Below, in pieces: positions 62,500 to 64,000 of a stretch of 64,000 nucleotides of DNA. Source of the DNA: Lucinisca nassula. Taxonomy: Eukaryota; Mollusca; Bivalvia; Lucinida; Lucinidae. The notes under the pieces were generated by a model that saw only the letters and a list, made by a program, of their open reading frames with translations, had not been told where the DNA came from and searched no databases. Positions within the stretch are counted from its first letter, which is position 1. Each line of letters opens with the position of its first letter. A program made the position numbers and the translations under genes. The stretch covers positions 119,962,440-120,026,439 of the forward strand of contig OY757011.1 in the NCBI GenBank assembly GCA_963580285.1. Reading direction: 5' to 3'.

Positions 62500-64000
62500 T
62501 TAAGAATCGATATGTTCTTTGATTGCCTTTTTAAAAACATTCAAGGATGGTGCTATTTTGACTGCGTTAGGAAGGGAGTTCCATAATTTTGGAGCCGAAC
62601 AAGAAAAGGAATCGTCACATAGCGCAGTCCTGGAGCGAGGAACAATAAGAGAGCATGTTTCAGATGATCTTAATGTTCTAGTACATGTTTCTGTGGTCGG
62701 CTTAAGAAGGTAAGTTATATAAGCAGGAGTTTGGTCATTTAGCGCCTTATACATGAAAACCGCTTTGTTGTAAATAAGCCTGCTATTTACCGGCATCCAG
62801 TCTAACGTTTTAAACATATCCGCCGATGGTGTCATGAAAAGTAGAAGTAAAACAAAGATCAGGAATTGATACAATTAACTAACTCCACCCATAAAAGACA
62901 CCAAATAAATAAATCTGCTTTTAAGATGTTGCGAGCTGCACGCTTTTGAAGTTTGTTTAGCCGTTCAATATTTGTATTTGATGTTGTTCCCCAAGCGTTC
63001 GAGCCATAATCTATGAGGGGGAGAATATAATTTTGAAAGAAGAGTTTCTGGATATTTACTGGCACATAAGCGGCCAGCTGCTTTAAGAGAGAAATCCGTG
63101 AGGAAATTGTAGCACAAAGGTATTCCACGTGAGGTGTCCAGTTTAGATTTTCGTCTATAAATCCCAATACTTTTTGTGATTTTACATTATTGATTTTGTA
63201 GTCATTTATTTGAATATCAAAGTTTTCATTGTTATGTAATTTTTGTCTTGTCCCAACAGCCATAAGTGTAAGTTTGTCATAATTTATAGGCATTTTATTG
63301 CGCGCGCTCCAAGCACCAGCATTAATGCCATCTGACTGGAGCTTACACTCAACATCTACTTTAGTTTTGCCTGACGTGTGAAAGGTACTGTCATCTGCGA
63401 AGAAATCGGCTGAGCAATTTTTGATAGACAGAGGTAGATCGTTGACGAAGAGCAGGAACAATGTTGGTTTTAAAATAGAACCCTGTGGAACACCAGATAG
63501 TGTCTGGGTGTAGTCTGACAGTCCCAATTCATTTTTAATTGCTTGTCGCCGAGTATCTAGATATGACTTAAACCAATCTAGACTCACGGTGCTCAATTTA
63601 TAGCTTGAGAGCTTAGTTATCAGGATGGTGTGGTCAACCATGTCAAAGGCTTTCCTAAAGTCTATAAACATGGTTCCCACGATATCTCCGCGATCTATAC
63701 AATTCATCCATTGGTCTATGAGTTTTACCAGGGCCGTCTGGCAACTATGTTTATGTCTGAAACCCGACTGACATTCATGAATTAAGTTGTATTTATTCAG
63801 ATATGCCATGATATGTTTATTAACATGTTTCTCAAAAATTTTTGATAATGTTGGTAGTATCGATATAGGACGATAGTTTGATGGGTCGGTGTTTGGACCG
63901 CCTTTAAATATAGGGAAAACTTTAGCTATTTTAAATTGATTGGGAAACTGTCCAGTTTCTATGCTTTTATTGATCAGAGCAGCAATACTTGGTGCTAGAA
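62500..64000 (-). pseudogene. LINE reverse transcriptase, C-terminal half, disrupted
   Basis: Open from the window edge: KIAKVFPIFKGGPNTDPSNY, RPISILPTLSKIFEKHV, ECQSGFRHKHSCQTALVKL, MFIDFRKAFDMVDHTIL (motif A with catalytic Asp), SGVPQGSILKPTLFLLFVND (motif B), DFFADDSTFHTSG (motif C, F-A-D-D intact), LQKRAARNILKAD. A ~72-bp insert then breaks the frame. After it: TPSADMFKTLDWMPVNSR, YKALNDQTPAYITYLLK, FSCSAPKLWNSLP, with stop at 62500. The order is that of CR1/L2/Jockey-group polymerases; exact clade not fixed. Apart from the insert the frame is clean, so the disruption looks recent. The lysine after GSIL replaces the usual glycine. Confidence 0.88.
62838..62910 (-). mobile_element. PLE 3' tail (~72 bp) inserted in the LINE frame (P11)
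   Basis: AAGTAGAAGTAAAACAAAG, ATCAGGAATTGATACAATTA and CCACCCATAAAAGACACC equal the PLE terminus at 18202 and 28395. It splits ILKAD from MTPSADMF. TTTATTT next to the right junction may reflect a short duplication. Confidence 0.85.

Larger units (their letters stand above)
62228..64000 (-). mobile_element. LINE 3' end, running off the window
   Basis: Coding remnant from the right edge to 62500, then a ~270-bp 3' UTR (GGCCACATGGTTGAATGG on the minus strand) ending in an AAATAAAATAAAT tail near 62230. 5' part lies beyond the window. Confidence 0.85.

Overview
The window is 64 kb of AT-rich eukaryotic DNA in which I find no convincing host gene. Everything recognisable is transposable-element or satellite DNA. 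The longest open frame belongs to a LINE-type reverse transcriptase at the right edge; other protein-like stretches are decayed retroelement pieces, and the remaining short frames are chance or repeat products. The mixture (tRNA-headed SINEs ending in a GACGTTAAAC-type tail, arrays carrying AAGGTCACAG-type text, hairpin MITEs at high density) looks like a bivalve mollusc or close lophotrochozoan intergenic region. That assignment is inference from recognition of repeat style, not from a search.

The dominant feature is a family of about 300-bp foldback elements, called HP here, with roughly 50 whole or partial copies. Each has a near-perfect central palindrome (tip GAACCGCCTC/GAGGCGGTTC, outer arm GTGGGTACTCGTTA), a smaller side hairpin holding a TATATAAA-like motif, and terminal inverted repeats. 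Two subfamilies share the core but differ at the ends: HP-A (CATYACGAAAACACGCC) and HP-B (CATCACGTGAACAAGTCCG / GTGTGTTATCGTAATG). Several copies carry matched substitutions in both arms, some have lost or duplicated an arm, and I see no consistent target-site duplication.

Region by region. 1-4.7 kb: minisatellite, SINE-T, Penelope-like (PLE) fragments, HP-A copies. 4.73-6.93 kb: ~155-bp tandem array. 7.2-9.4 kb: a PLE 3' end split by a ~1.55-kb tandem array. 10-17.4 kb: HP clusters, a CAGT-ended MITE and a TA-flanked element built of GTGATATCAC palindromes with an HP-A inside. 17.4-21.1 kb: SINE-G cluster, one copy holding a PLE reverse-transcriptase fragment. 22.5-23.4 kb: tandem array of 85-bp tRNA-like units. 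24-32 kb: nested HP elements, PLE and SINE copies. 32.3 kb: palindromic satellite. 35.1-37.6 kb: three adjacent tandem arrays. 39.7-45.8 kb: dense HP nest, including a 1.4-kb element with ~230-265-bp inverted arms. 45.9-47.2 kb: dead LINE. 47.6-60 kb: HP, SINE and PLE copies. 60.2-61.2 kb: piggyBac-like MITE, 34-bp TIR dimer, SINE-T. 62.2-64 kb: 3' end of a second LINE broken by a ~72-bp PLE tail.

How the parts relate: the LINE and PLE classes encode reverse transcriptase. Three SINE types share a 3' tail motif and so may have used one LINE partner. The HP, TIR and piggyBac-like elements are non-autonomous, and no transposase for them lies in the window. Insertion order can be read from nested copies and intact target duplications.
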